Counted from the stretch's first letter, positions 46,701 through 56,978 are shown. The stretch is 64,000 bases of DNA from Ensifer sp. PDNC004 (GCF_016919405.1 NZ_CP070352.1:310001-374000); one strand, 5' to 3'. Notes: a model not told the origin generated them from the letters alone. Made by a program: numbers and translations.

Positions 46701-48176
46701 TTGCGGATCTTCACAGCGGCGCTTGCGACCGAGACCAACACCTTCTCTCCGATCTGCATCGACCGCAGGGCCTTCGAAGCCTCGCTCTACGCTCCGCCGG
46801 GAGAACACCCGGAGACGCCGACGCTTTGCACGGCGCCAATCACCGTCGGCCGGCGCGTCTGCGCGGAGAAGGGCTGGGACCTGATCGAGGGGACCGCGAC
46901 CTGGGCGGACCCGGCTGGCCTCGTCAATCGCGAAACCTATGAAGACCTGCGCGACGAGATCCTTGGCCAGTTGCGCGCCGCCATGCCCGTCGACGCCGTG
47001 GTGCTCGGCCTGCACGGCGCGATGGTCGCCGATGGTTACGAAGACCCCGAAGGCGACCTGCTGACGCGCGTGCGCGCAATCGTCGGTCCCGATATCCTCG
47101 TCTGCGCCGAACTCGACCCCCATAGCCACCTGACCGCCAAGCGCGCCGCCGCGTCGACCTTCTTCGTCTACTTCAAGGAGTTCCCGCACACCGACTTCGT
47201 CGACCGGGCCGAGGATCTCTGGAAGATCGCCGTCGACACGCTCGAAGGCCGCATCACGCCCGTCATGTCGATCTTCGACTGTCGGATGATCGACGTCTAT
47301 CCGACTTCACGCGATCCGATGCGCTCCTTCGTCGACAAGCTGATGCGAATCGAGAAAGAAGACGCTGACGTGCTTTCTCTTTCCGTGATCCACGGCTTCA
47401 TGGCCGGCGACGTCCCGGAAATGGGGACGAAGCTGCTCGCCGTCACCAACGGCAAGCCGGAGAAGGGCGCGAACCTCGCGCGGGAACTGGGTCTCGAACT
47501 CTTCTCACACCGCGGCACCTTCATCATGCCGCAAATCGACGAGAAGCAGGCGGTCGACGAGGCGCTCGCGGCAACCAGAGGCCCCGTCGTCATCGCCGAT
47601 GTCTGGGACAACCCGGGCGGCGGTACGGCCGGCGACGCGACGGTGCTGCTTGAAGAGTTGCTCGCCCGCGGCGCAACCGACGTTGCCGTCGGCACGATCT
47701 GGGATCCGATGGCGGTGCAGATCTGCATGGCGGCGGGCGAAGGCGCCGAAATCCCCTTGCGCTTCGGCGCCAAGTCGGCGCCGGGAACCGGCAATCCGGT
47801 CGATGGCACGGTCAAGGTGGTCAAGCTGGTGCGGAATGCCGAGATGCGCTTCGGCGAGAGCTTCGCTCCCTTCGGAGATGCGGCTCACATCCGTTTCAAG
47901 GGTATCGACATCATCCTCAATTCGACCCGGGCGCAAAGCTTCGATCCGAGCCTGTTTTCGGTGATGGGCATCGACCCGACGGAAAAGAAGATCCTGGTCA
48001 TCAAGTCGACCAACCACTTCTACGCCTCGTTCTCCAAGATCGCTGCGGAGATCCTCTATTGCTCGGCCGGCACGCCCTACCCCAACAATCCGGCAAAGAC
48101 CGACTACAAGCGCGCGCCGAAGAATATCTGGCCGAAGGTCGAGAACCCGCACGCAACCGAGAAGGGCGCGGCCTAA
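46701..48176 (+). CDS. M81 family metallopeptidase (MlrC-type), second
   Basis: The protein is about 491 residues from a TTG at 46701, 8 nt after AAAAGG, giving the N-terminus M-R-I-F-T-A-A-L-A-T-E-T-N-T-F-S-P. Starts further upstream fall in the repeat. LGLHGAMVADGYEDPEGD and C-A-E-L-D-P-H-S-H-L-T provide metal ligands. V-W-D-N-P-G-G-G-T-A-G-D is the second conserved block. The early His of the first M81 protein is absent here. It probably acts on a different small peptide or amide than its neighbour. Confidence 0.82.
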   Translation: MRIFTAALATETNTFSPICIDRRAFEASLYAPPGEHPETPTLCTAPITVGRRVCAEKGWDLIEGTATWADPAGLVNRETYEDLRDEILGQLRAAMPVDAVVLGLHGAMVADGYEDPEGDLLTRVRAIVGPDILVCAELDPHSHLTAKRAAASTFFVYFKEFPHTDFVDRAEDLWKIAVDTLEGRITPVMSIFDCRMIDVYPTSRDPMRSFVDKLMRIEKEDADVLSLSVIHGFMAGDVPEMGTKLLAVTNGKPEKGANLARELGLELFSHRGTFIMPQIDEKQAVDEALAATRGPVVIADVWDNPGGGTAGDATVLLEELLARGATDVAVGTIWDPMAVQICMAAGEGAEIPLRFGAKSAPGTGNPVDGTVKVVKLVRNAEMRFGESFAPFGDAAHIRFKGIDIILNSTRAQSFDPSLFSVMGIDPTEKKILVIKSTNHFYASFSKIAAEILYCSAGTPYPNNPAKTDYKRAPKNIWPKVENPHATEKGAA

Positions 48177-48212
48177 CGATTTGTGGTAGCGTCGCCGGGC
48201 GCGATCGCTCCT

Positions 48213-48569
48213 TCAGCGATCGACGGCCTGGCGGGCCATCTCGATGTACTGTGCGACGTGTTTCTCATCCATATCCGCCGGGCTCAGGAGCCTGATGTGG
48301 CGACGAAGCTTGCCCGAACCCTCCAGGACAGCATGCGGATCGGGCAAGGCGGCGCCACGGCTAAATTCCAGCGTCACGTGCTGGGCGTAGGAAAAGACGC
48401 CGCAGAAGCTCTCAGCGGACGAAAACAGTATGCCGCCATACTTCACCTCTTCGGTGACCGCAGGGCCTGAAGCAAGCGCGATGTCCCGCAATCGGGTGAC
48501 GATCGCAAGCTGATCGCCGCGATGAAGCTCGATCTCCCGCAGAAGGGCCTGGATCCGGTCATCGGTCAT
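48213..48569 (-). CDS. DUF1801 family protein
   Basis: The protein is about 118 residues from the ATG at 48569. Its EVKYGGILFSSAESFCGVFS and H-V-T-L-E-F-S-R-G-A segments match the YdhG-like DUF1801 group, whose function is poorly defined. It overlaps the preceding VOC gene by 4 nt, so it is the last gene of the small minus-strand operon behind the AraC regulator. Confidence 0.8.
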   Translation of the reverse strand: MTDDRIQALLREIELHRGDQLAIVTRLRDIALASGPAVTEEVKYGGILFSSAESFCGVFSYAQHVTLEFSRGAALPDPHAVLEGSGKLRRHIRLLSPADMDEKHVAQYIEMARQAVDR

Positions 48570-48970
48570 GCGGCACCCGAGGCGATGACAAACGGCCTGA
48601 ACTCCGGCGCGGGTTCGCGGTTGGAGTAGATGTAGAGCAGCACGCCGTTCGGATCCTTCACCGCAAAGCCACGATCTCCCCAAGGGTGATCCTCGATCGG
48701 CAGTGCCGCGGCAAGGCCTGCCGCCGTGATCCGGCGATACTCGCCGTCGACGTCCGCGACGCAGAGATTATAGGTGAGGCCTTCGGTGTTGCACACGGGC
48801 TGCCCCAGTTGCGGCTCCATGAATTGCAGCGACAGGCCTTGGCCCAGTTCCAGGCTGATGTACCAGCCGCAGTCGAACGTCAGCCGCGCAGAGAAGTATG
48901 TCAGGTAAAAGTCTCGCGACGCGGCAATCCGGTTGGTCGTAATACAGGGCGAGGCTGTGGTCGGGCGCAC
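48566..48970 (-). CDS. VOC (glyoxalase-like) family protein
   Basis: The 134-residue protein starts at a GTG at 48970, 8 nt after the strong AGGAGGA. Beta-alpha-beta-beta-beta repeats are shown by A-A-S-R-D-F-Y-L-T-Y-F, S-L-E-L-G-Q-G-L-S-L and F-A-V-K-D-P-N-G-V-L-L-Y-I-Y. It is a vicinal-oxygen-chelate fold protein, possibly a resistance or dioxygenase-type member. No substrate can be stated. Confidence 0.82.
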   Translation of the reverse strand: MRPTTASPCITTNRIAASRDFYLTYFSARLTFDCGWYISLELGQGLSLQFMEPQLGQPVCNTEGLTYNLCVADVDGEYRRITAAGLAAALPIEDHPWGDRGFAVKDPNGVLLYIYSNREPAPEFRPFVIASGAA

Positions 48971-49025
48971 AGGCGGGTTCCTCCTGAGTTATGGCGTTCG
49001 TGGGTTGCGCGGTCGTGCCGGGCCG

Positions 49026-49421
49026 CTAAGCGGGCATCGCGGAGCAGAGCTCGACAAGGCAGCCGTTGAGATCGCGGACATAGCCGACCACCTGCCCCCA
49101 CGGCTTTTCTTCCGGCGGCTTCACCGGCGATGCTCCGGCAGAGACTGCCATCTCATAGGCCTCTTGCGGCACCGAGCAGACAAGCGCGATTTCGAAACCG
49201 GCAGCGAGGTCACCCTTGCGGTTCGCGCGAACAGCAAAACCATTCAGCTCCGCCATGGTCTCGCTGGCAAAGGCCAGAGCCGTTTCACCGGTCTGCATCT
49301 CCGCATAGAGGTTGCTTTCATGCACGAACCCGCGCTTCAGACCGAACGCCGCCTCATAGAACGAGACCGTTGCCGGCACGTCGGGAACATAGAGGATCGT
49401 GTATCCGAAACGGATAGTCAT
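49026..49421 (-). CDS. VOC (glyoxalase-like) family protein
   Basis: The 131-residue protein starts at the ATG at 49421 behind GGAGA; in-frame codons back to 49472 are not family-like. Y-T-I-L-Y-V-P-D-V-P-A-T-V-S-F-Y is the usual VOC N-terminus, and GYVRDLNGCLVELCS is the C-terminal strand with the metal Glu. It is distinct from the neighbouring VOC gene. Confidence 0.85.
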   Translation of the reverse strand: MTIRFGYTILYVPDVPATVSFYEAAFGLKRGFVHESNLYAEMQTGETALAFASETMAELNGFAVRANRKGDLAAGFEIALVCSVPQEAYEMAVSAGASPVKPPEEKPWGQVVGYVRDLNGCLVELCSAMPA

Positions 49422-49510
49422 GTTTTCGTCTCCAAGAGTTGCCCGCCACTGAAGTCGGTCACGGGCTATCATCGTTCATTGCCTGGCTCCGTTCTTGAAC
49501 AATTCGGACA

Positions 49511-50287
49511 TCAGTCCGAGATCGTCACCAGCGTGACGTCGGGCAAGCGCGCCGGCGAGAACCCGCCCAACCGCCGGAAGACCCGGGTCATGTGGGATTG
49601 GTCGGCAAAGCCGGCTTCGAACGCGGCATCGGCTGGGCTGAGGCGGTGATCGCGCAAAAGACGCAGGGCCCGATGAAACTGGATGATCGCCGCAAACGCC
49701 TTCGGCGTAAGACCCGTCGCGTGAAGGAGGATGCGCCTGGCGGTGCGCTCGGAGACACCATGCATCGCGGCGAGCTCGGCGATGCGCAACCGACCGCCGG
49801 AAGCGTGCAGCGCGCTTATGATGTCGCGGCTGAGCGGTGCCACCTCAAAGTCACTCTCGGCATCGCGCTTGCGGACGAACCGCACCAGCCGACCGGCAAG
49901 TTCCTGCTGGTCCGATGCCGGCTCGCAAAGGGCGGCGAGGTCGGGCCATTGGCCCAGAGCGGCCGCGCCGATCAGCGCGTCACCGTGCAACCGGATCGGC
50001 TCCAGCCCGAGAATTCTCTGGAAATGGCCGGGCCTCAGCCGCACGCCGACGAAGGCGGCACCCGGTTTCAGCGGGACGTCGTAATAGCCAGTCGTTGGAC
50101 CGGTCACGATCGGCGTCAGGTCGCGGATTGGCGAAGCCTTGAGCGCAAACCTGAGGATGATGTCGCATCGCCCATCCGGCAGGACCCGGTAACTGCCTTC
50201 GTTGCGGCTGACAGACGCCCAGACGGCTTCGATCCCGGCATTGGCGTCAACGAGATGAGGAAGCTCCGTATAGCGGCTAAGCGTCAT
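49511..50287 (-). CDS. AraC family transcriptional regulator
   Basis: The 258-residue protein has an N-terminal sensing domain with PDGRCDIILRF and a G-P-T-T-G-Y-Y-D segment, followed by a two-HTH AraC domain (A-A-M-H-G-V-S-E-R-T-A-R-R-I and DAAFEAGFADQSHMTRVFRR). It lies upstream of two VOC and one DUF1801 gene on the same strand, so it may co-transcribe or regulate them. The inducer is unknown. Confidence 0.88.
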   Translation of the reverse strand: MTLSRYTELPHLVDANAGIEAVWASVSRNEGSYRVLPDGRCDIILRFALKASPIRDLTPIVTGPTTGYYDVPLKPGAAFVGVRLRPGHFQRILGLEPIRLHGDALIGAAALGQWPDLAALCEPASDQQELAGRLVRFVRKRDAESDFEVAPLSRDIISALHASGGRLRIAELAAMHGVSERTARRILLHATGLTPKAFAAIIQFHRALRLLRDHRLSPADAAFEAGFADQSHMTRVFRRLGGFSPARLPDVTLVTISD

Positions 50288-50442
50288 GATGCCCTATCCC
50301 AGTGCGCTTGATCGCCTTTGAACAGGAGGAATGGGCGCCAGCGACGGGCGATTTTTACAGACAGAACTGACGGATATCCAGCTACACTACCAAGCACTGG
50401 CCGCGCCCTGATCGGACGCGACCGTGATCCTGGCCCCTGGTT

Positions 50443-51576
<1,134 letters not shown>

Positions 51577-51631
51577 GAAACTGTCTCCGGCCACCGGCGA
51601 GAAGCGGCTCATTTATAGCAGAAGGAAGCAA

Positions 51632-51661
51632 GGGCCGCGAACCCCAATGGGATCGCGGCCC
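51632..51661 (-). terminator. Hairpin between sugar-binding protein and ATPase genes
   Basis: GGGCCGCGA (51632-51640) and TCGCGGCCC (51653-51661) pair perfectly over 9 bp. On the transcribed strand it follows the binding-protein gene and precedes the ATPase gene, a common attenuating or stabilising position. Confidence 0.6.
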
Positions 51662-51668
51662 GGTGGCC

Positions 51669-52898
51669 TTACTTGTACTCTTCGAGGTCGGCAGCCGCCT
51701 TCTTCAAGGCGTCGGCCGGCTCGGCCTTGCCGGTCACGACCGACTGGACCATCTCGATGATGACGTTCTGGAAGCCCTTGTAGTCGGTAAAGAGCGGCTC
51801 GGGACCACCGAAGGCGATACCGTCGATGAACGGCTTCCAGTAGGGATCCTTCTTGACGAATTCATCGACCATCGGCGACGGACGAAGCGGCGTCAGGCCA
51901 GCAGCGCCCTGAAGTTCATACTCGCCCTGCGGGCCGGGCGACGTGATGAACTTGGCGAACTCGATCGCCTTCTCTTCGACGCCGGAGCCCTTGAAGACCG
52001 CCAGGCTGTCGGTGATGAGAAGTGTACCCTCGCCCTTGGCCGAGGGGCCGAGCGGCAGCGGCGCCACGCCCCAATTGACCTTGGTGTCCTTCAGGCGAAC
52101 GGCAGCACCGGAGCCCGACTGAAGCATACCGACCTTGCCGTCGAGGAAGATGGCCCGCATCTCGTTCTGTTCGTAGGCGGTCGCGCCTTCGACAGAATAG
52201 GGCGTGATGTCCTTGTAAGCCTGGAGCGCCGCCAGAACTTCCGGGCTGTCGATGACGATCTTGTCGCCGTCGATGACCTTGCCGTTGTTGGTATAAACCC
52301 AATGCATGAACTGGTGCATCGTGTTGTCGAAGGTCTTGGCCGGAAGGCCATAACCGGCAACGCCCGTCTTTTCCTTGATCGTCTTGGCGAACTCGATTTC
52401 TTCAGCCCAGGTCTTCGGCGGCTTCTCGGGATCAAGGCCAGCCTGCTTGAACAGGTCCTTGTTCCAGTAAAGCGCCTTGGTCGAGAACGCGACCGGCACG
52501 CCCCACTGGTTGTCGTCGAAGGTCACCGTATCGACGATGTTGGGGTAGTAAGTCTTCTTTTCGTCGTCCGTCATCGGCACGGGTACGATGAGGTCGTTCT
52601 GGGCGAATTCCTTCAGCGTGCGCGAGCCGACATAGGCCATGGCGACCGGCGTGCCGGCGGCGGCAAGGGTCGTTGCCTTGTCCTGGCACTGGGCCCAGCC
52701 GACGACTTCCGGGGTCACCTTCCAGCCCGGGTTCTTCTCCTCCCACTGCTTGATGTACTTCTCGTGCACCGCATCCATGGTGTCGCCGCAGTAGATCCAG
52801 CTGATCTCCTGGTCGGCCGCCTTTGCGGTCACGGCGCCGAGCGCGGTCGAGCCGAGCAGGGCAAGGGCGAGCACCCCCGTCTTGAATTGGATAGACAC
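51669..52898 (-). CDS. Carbohydrate ABC transporter substrate-binding protein
   Basis: The 409-residue extracellular solute-binding protein (family 1) has a signal peptide at residues 1-28 ending A-K-A-A. The GTG start at 52898 lies 8 nt after GGGAGC. D-T-M-D-A-V-H-E-K-Y-I near the N-terminus and W-G-V-P-V-A-F-S-T-K-A-L-Y-W-N-K are typical. The sugar is unknown. It is expressed with two permeases and a Gfo/Idh enzyme. Confidence 0.9.
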   Translation of the reverse strand: MSIQFKTGVLALALLGSTALGAVTAKAADQEISWIYCGDTMDAVHEKYIKQWEEKNPGWKVTPEVVGWAQCQDKATTLAAAGTPVAMAYVGSRTLKEFAQNDLIVPVPMTDDEKKTYYPNIVDTVTFDDNQWGVPVAFSTKALYWNKDLFKQAGLDPEKPPKTWAEEIEFAKTIKEKTGVAGYGLPAKTFDNTMHQFMHWVYTNNGKVIDGDKIVIDSPEVLAALQAYKDITPYSVEGATAYEQNEMRAIFLDGKVGMLQSGSGAAVRLKDTKVNWGVAPLPLGPSAKGEGTLLITDSLAVFKGSGVEEKAIEFAKFITSPGPQGEYELQGAAGLTPLRPSPMVDEFVKKDPYWKPFIDGIAFGGPEPLFTDYKGFQNVIIEMVQSVVTGKAEPADALKKAAADLEEYK

Positions 52899-52936
52899 GT
52901 TTTTATGCTCCCGTTCTCTGGTGGTTGACTTAAGTC

Positions 52937-53794
52937 TTATTGTTTCACCGCGCCCGCGGTGAGCCCGCTGACGAGATAGCGTTGCAAGAGGAAGATCACG
53001 ACGACGGCCGGCGCGATACCGACGAAGCTTGCCGCCATCAGTTCGTTCCAGACCACCTCCTGGCGCCCGAAATAGGCAAACAGCCCGACGGGAAGCGGCA
53101 TGTATTCGCTCTTGGAATTAAAGGTCAGCGCGTAAATGAACTGCTGGGCATAGGCGCCGATGAAGGTGGTGATCGCCACCACGGTAATGCCAGGCATGGC
53201 GATCGGCAGGATCACCCGGCGCAGCGTGTAGAAGTGGCTGGCGCCGTCGACGAAGGCAGCCTCGTCCAGTTCGCGCGGGATGCGCATCATGTAGGTGCGC
53301 AGCAACCAGATCGCCGACGGGATCAGGAAGGCGACGCCCGGCACGATCATGGCGAGATACGTGTTGAGCACGCCGAAGGTGCGCATCAGCCGGAACAGCG
53401 GAATGAGCAGCACCGCGCCCGAGAACATGTTGACGGCGAGGAATGCGCCGAGCAGCACGCCGGCGCCGCGGAAGTTGAAGCGGGCGAAGGCGTAGGCAGC
53501 CGGAATGACCAGCACCAGCACGATGGCCGTGACGATGGTGGAGATGAAGAAGGAATTGAAGATGTAGCGGGCAAAGCCCGGCACGCTCTGCCACATCGTA
53601 AAGTAGGCGGCGAACGAGCCGTTTTCCGGCCAGAAGCGATAGGGTGACGAGAACAGCAGCCCGAGCGGCTTCAGCGACACCAGAAAGCCCTCGACGAAGG
53701 GCGCCAGGATAAAGCACAGGAACACGAAGATACCGGCATAGATTCCGACAAGCTCGTACCAGCGGTAGCGATTGATCAGGGCCGGCTGGCTCAT
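52937..53794 (-). CDS. Carbohydrate ABC transporter permease (MalG type)
   Basis: The 285-residue protein has six predicted helices. Its coupling loop R-E-L-D-E-A-A-F-V-D-G-A-S is the EAA motif of CUT1 permeases. It overlaps the upstream MalF-type gene by 4 nt, so the two subunits are made in equal amounts. Confidence 0.92.
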   Translation of the reverse strand: MSQPALINRYRWYELVGIYAGIFVFLCFILAPFVEGFLVSLKPLGLLFSSPYRFWPENGSFAAYFTMWQSVPGFARYIFNSFFISTIVTAIVLVLVIPAAYAFARFNFRGAGVLLGAFLAVNMFSGAVLLIPLFRLMRTFGVLNTYLAMIVPGVAFLIPSAIWLLRTYMMRIPRELDEAAFVDGASHFYTLRRVILPIAMPGITVVAITTFIGAYAQQFIYALTFNSKSEYMPLPVGLFAYFGRQEVVWNELMAASFVGIAPAVVVIFLLQRYLVSGLTAGAVKQ

Positions 53795-54675
53795 TTCTGT
53801 TCCCCCTGAGAAAGACGGCTGGTGACCCGGAAATAGGCAAAGCAGAAGATCGACAGGAAGATGCAGATCAGCACCGCACGCGCCGCCCCTTCGCCATACT
53901 TCTTCGATCCGATCGCGGTGCGATAGGTGTCGATGATCATCGTCGTCGTCTCACCATTGGGACCGCCCTGGGTGAGGATCCAGATGATGTCGAAGGAGTT
54001 GAAGGTCGCAATCAGCGACAACATCGACATGGTGATCAGCGACGGCACGAGCAGCGGCAGCGTGATGCGGCGGAAGCGATAGAAGCGCCCTGCCCCGTCG
54101 GTCCAGGCGGCCTCGTAGAGATCCTGCGGGATCGCCTGCATGGCCGCCAGCATGTAGAGCGTTACCAATGGCACGCCGATCCACACGTCGGTGACGATCG
54201 TCGCCCAGAAGGCGGTTTCGCCCCGCGCCAGGAAAGCGATCGGTCCATTGCTGAGGCCGAGGTTCTGCAGCACGCCGGAGATCATGCCGAACTGGCCGTT
54301 GTACATCCAGCCCCACATGAAGATGCCGATGGCCATCGGCACGATCCATGGCGGCATGGTGAGCAGACGGAACAGCGCCCGGCCGGGCACGGCGGCATTC
54401 AGCATCGTTGCGCCGAAAACACCGATGATCATCTTGATCGACACCGAGAAGAACGTCCAGACGAAGGTCCGGAAGATGACCTCGGCGAAGGTCTCGTTGA
54501 AGATCTTGTCGTAGTTGGTCCAGCCGACCCAATTGGTCGTCTTCTTCAGCGACGCGTCCGTAAACGACAGGATGAAGGTGTCGACCAGCGGATAGGCGAC
54601 GATCACCGTGACGTAAAGAACAGCAGGAAGAAGCAGGATCCAGGCGAAGATGACTGTGCTGCGTTGAACACTCAT
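53791..54675 (-). CDS. Carbohydrate ABC transporter permease (MalF type)
   Basis: The 294-residue protein has six predicted helices and the EAA loop Q-D-L-Y-E-A-A-W-T-D-G-A-G. The N-terminus L-L-L-P-A-V-L-Y-V-T-V-I is typical of sugar permeases. It begins 13 nt after the oxidoreductase gene, which is first in the operon. Confidence 0.92.
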   Translation of the reverse strand: MSVQRSTVIFAWILLLPAVLYVTVIVAYPLVDTFILSFTDASLKKTTNWVGWTNYDKIFNETFAEVIFRTFVWTFFSVSIKMIIGVFGATMLNAAVPGRALFRLLTMPPWIVPMAIGIFMWGWMYNGQFGMISGVLQNLGLSNGPIAFLARGETAFWATIVTDVWIGVPLVTLYMLAAMQAIPQDLYEAAWTDGAGRFYRFRRITLPLLVPSLITMSMLSLIATFNSFDIIWILTQGGPNGETTTMIIDTYRTAIGSKKYGEGAARAVLICIFLSIFCFAYFRVTSRLSQGEQK

Positions 54676-54688
54676 CCGTCGCCTCCCC

Positions 54689-55846
54689 TTACGCCGCGCG
54701 GGAATGCAGGGCTTCGTCGAAACGGTCCCAGATGGGCCGGAGGTCTATGACGCTCTTCTTGCGCCGAGCCTCGTCCATGGAGAGCGCCAGGATGCCGGCT
54801 TCCAGCGCATCGCGCGTCGAAACCGGCAGCGGCCGGCCGTCGCGGACATGGCCGATGATATCGGTCGCCATCTGCTCGTCGGCACCGTAGTGCTGCGACA
54901 GTTCGGTGGCCTTGTATTTGTTCTCGATGACCTTCTTGCCGGTCAGCATCTCGTGCACGTCGAAGTAGCCGCGAATGAAATCGCCCTCGGCCATACCGCG
55001 CGAACCCATGATGCAGAAGCGGCGGAACTGGTCCGGCACGTTGAGATTGGTGTGGAAGTTCATGCCGACGCCATTGGCATATTCGACGATCGCAACCTGG
55101 TAGTCGATGATGTCGCCGTCGCTGTCGAAGACCTTTTCAGACCCCATCCAGCCGCTCGGCTTGCGGTGGAAGAGCTCGAGGTCGTTGATGCCTTCGCGGG
55201 CCGGATCGTTGGCGGGGATGAAGCTCTTGCGGCCACCGAAGCTCGCGACGCGTTCCGGGCGAGCACCGACGACGCCATTGTAGAGGTCGAGGTCGTGGCA
55301 GCATTTCTCCAGCATGAAGCTGCCGGAATAGCGCTCGTAGCGGCGCCAGTCGCGCATGAAGAAGGCGCCGTGATAGGGCTCGATATGCTCGGATGCCTCG
55401 ATCGAGACCACCTGGCCAAGCTTGCCTTCGGCAAGCGCCTGGCGGAGATCGCGGTACATGGGCGCGTAGCGCAACACGAGACCGACCATCAGCCGCTCAT
55501 GACCGAACTTCGCCATGAGCGCTGCGAGTTCCAGGCTCTCCTGGATCGTCGTCACGATCGGTTTTTCGCTGAAGACCTTCAGGCCGGCTTCGAGGCCGAT
55601 CCGGATATGGTCGAGGTGCATGTGGTTGGGCGAGCCGATCATCAGGAGATCGAGCTTCTCGTTGGCGATCAACTCTTGCGGTGTAGCATAGGCCTTGCCG
55701 GGAGAGATGCCTTTTTCGGTAAGCGTGGCCAGACCGGCCGGGTTCGGATCGACGTATCCGGCGATTTCGAAGCTCTCGTCCATGGCCTTGAAGACATAGC
55801 CGAGATAACCCAAACGGAATCCGAGTCCGATGATGCCAACTTTCAT
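54689..55846 (-). CDS. Gfo/Idh/MocA family oxidoreductase
   Basis: The 385-residue NAD(P)-dependent dehydrogenase has the nucleotide motif G-I-I-G-L-G-F-R-L-G-Y at 4-14 and F-S-E-K-P-I-V-T-T with the conserved E-K-P. A C-terminal alpha/beta domain contains M-L-E-K-C-C-H-D-L-D. It is first in the sugar importer operon, so it probably oxidises the imported sugar or its derivative. Confidence 0.9.
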   Translation of the reverse strand: MKVGIIGLGFRLGYLGYVFKAMDESFEIAGYVDPNPAGLATLTEKGISPGKAYATPQELIANEKLDLLMIGSPNHMHLDHIRIGLEAGLKVFSEKPIVTTIQESLELAALMAKFGHERLMVGLVLRYAPMYRDLRQALAEGKLGQVVSIEASEHIEPYHGAFFMRDWRRYERYSGSFMLEKCCHDLDLYNGVVGARPERVASFGGRKSFIPANDPAREGINDLELFHRKPSGWMGSEKVFDSDGDIIDYQVAIVEYANGVGMNFHTNLNVPDQFRRFCIMGSRGMAEGDFIRGYFDVHEMLTGKKVIENKYKATELSQHYGADEQMATDIIGHVRDGRPLPVSTRDALEAGILALSMDEARRKKSVIDLRPIWDRFDEALHSRAA

Positions 55847-55944
55847 GCTCGTCCTGTTCCCCTGCCTTTTGGCGTAATTTATTTTCGCAGACTGGGACAG
55901 TTTTTTCAGGCCGTCAACTCAAATCCGCATATTTCGTAAAATTG

Positions 55945-55959
55945 TGAAATTCATTTTCA
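55945..55959. promoter_or_regulatory. Inverted repeat upstream of the sugar operon
   Basis: TGAAA (55945-55949) and TTTCA (55955-55959) form a dyad with a 5-nt spacer about 100 nt before the Gfo/Idh gene on its upstream side. The AT-rich surroundings support a control region. The regulator is not identifiable here. Confidence 0.3.
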
Positions 55960-56087
55960 TATCTCAGGCAAATGCTGACAAAGCAGGCATTTCATGGACA
56001 ACTAAAGAGGGTGCGCACAGCGCAACTCTACGGCAGGAGGAAAGCGGTCCAGACCACTGCACGTTGCGGAACGATCTTTTTCACGGC

Positions 56088-56900
56088 TCACGTTTTTCCG
56101 ACCAGGCGGTCACGCCAGCGCAGAAGCCCGAGCAAGGGCCGGGCCAGATAGGGCGTCGGGATTTTTCGGTGGTCGCCGACCGTCCCTCCTCTTGCGACAG
56201 GCGCATCCGGCTCGATCAGGAACGCAACGACCAGCGCGTCGCGGGTGGCGACAAGGTCCAAAGCTTCATCGGAGGGAAACAGACCCTGCTCCGTCGCGCA
56301 GAAACTGGCTCGACCCGCCTGTATCGCACCGGAGAAGACATAGAAATAGAGGTGACGGCCTGCCACTCGGGGAAACGTTGTCCCTACCCCGGCCTCGAGC
56401 CGGAGATCGAAAATGTCGATGGCGTTGCGGACGAAGAAGGGAGCCGTCCCACCTTCTGGCCCGACAAGATGCCGCCACTCGTTGACCGCCCCGGCGGCAA
56501 TCGGCCCATGCTGGATGTTCGGCGGCAGATCGAGGCCATGCGGGCGCACGAGGATCTGGAGCATCCTGAGCGGCGGATCATCAGGCAACGTCTCTTCGGA
56601 ATGCCAGAAGCTCGTGCCCGCATTCATCACCATCAGGTGTCCGCTGTCGATGACCAGCTCGCCGATGGAGCGGTCGTTGTGGCGCATGACGCCATCCGGC
56701 ACCCAGGACAGGATTTCGTCGTTGCGGTGCTCGTGCATGGCGATCAGCCGACCCGGCGAAAGCATCGATTCCACGACCATCGCCAGGGGACCATAACCAT
56801 GATCGCGCGGCCAGGGCAGCAGCCATCCGGGCATGTTGAGCCTGGCGACAAACCCGCCGGCATCCCGGACGACAGGACTTCTGGCCCCTCGATAAAGCAT
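56088..56900 (-). CDS. Pirin family protein
   Basis: The protein is about 270 residues from the ATG at 56900; a GTG at 56933 would add eleven. M-H-E-H-R-N-D-E-I-L-S-W-V, followed by G-V-M-R-H-N-D, V-M-N-A-G-T-S-F-W-H-S-E, is the metal-binding pirin cupin. Pirins act as regulators or quercetinase-like dioxygenases; which applies here is unknown. It is the gene just after the osmoprotectant importer on the same strand, with a 78-nt gap. Confidence 0.85.
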   Translation of the reverse strand: MLYRGARSPVVRDAGGFVARLNMPGWLLPWPRDHGYGPLAMVVESMLSPGRLIAMHEHRNDEILSWVPDGVMRHNDRSIGELVIDSGHLMVMNAGTSFWHSEETLPDDPPLRMLQILVRPHGLDLPPNIQHGPIAAGAVNEWRHLVGPEGGTAPFFVRNAIDIFDLRLEAGVGTTFPRVAGRHLYFYVFSGAIQAGRASFCATEQGLFPSDEALDLVATRDALVVAFLIEPDAPVARGGTVGDHRKIPTPYLARPLLGLLRWRDRLVGKT

Positions 56901-56978
56901 CGTCCATTCTAACACGATGCTGCGGCTTGGCACGCCGACGAATGGCGAGCGCGCCCTGGGCCGTTCCGTGAGGCGGCT

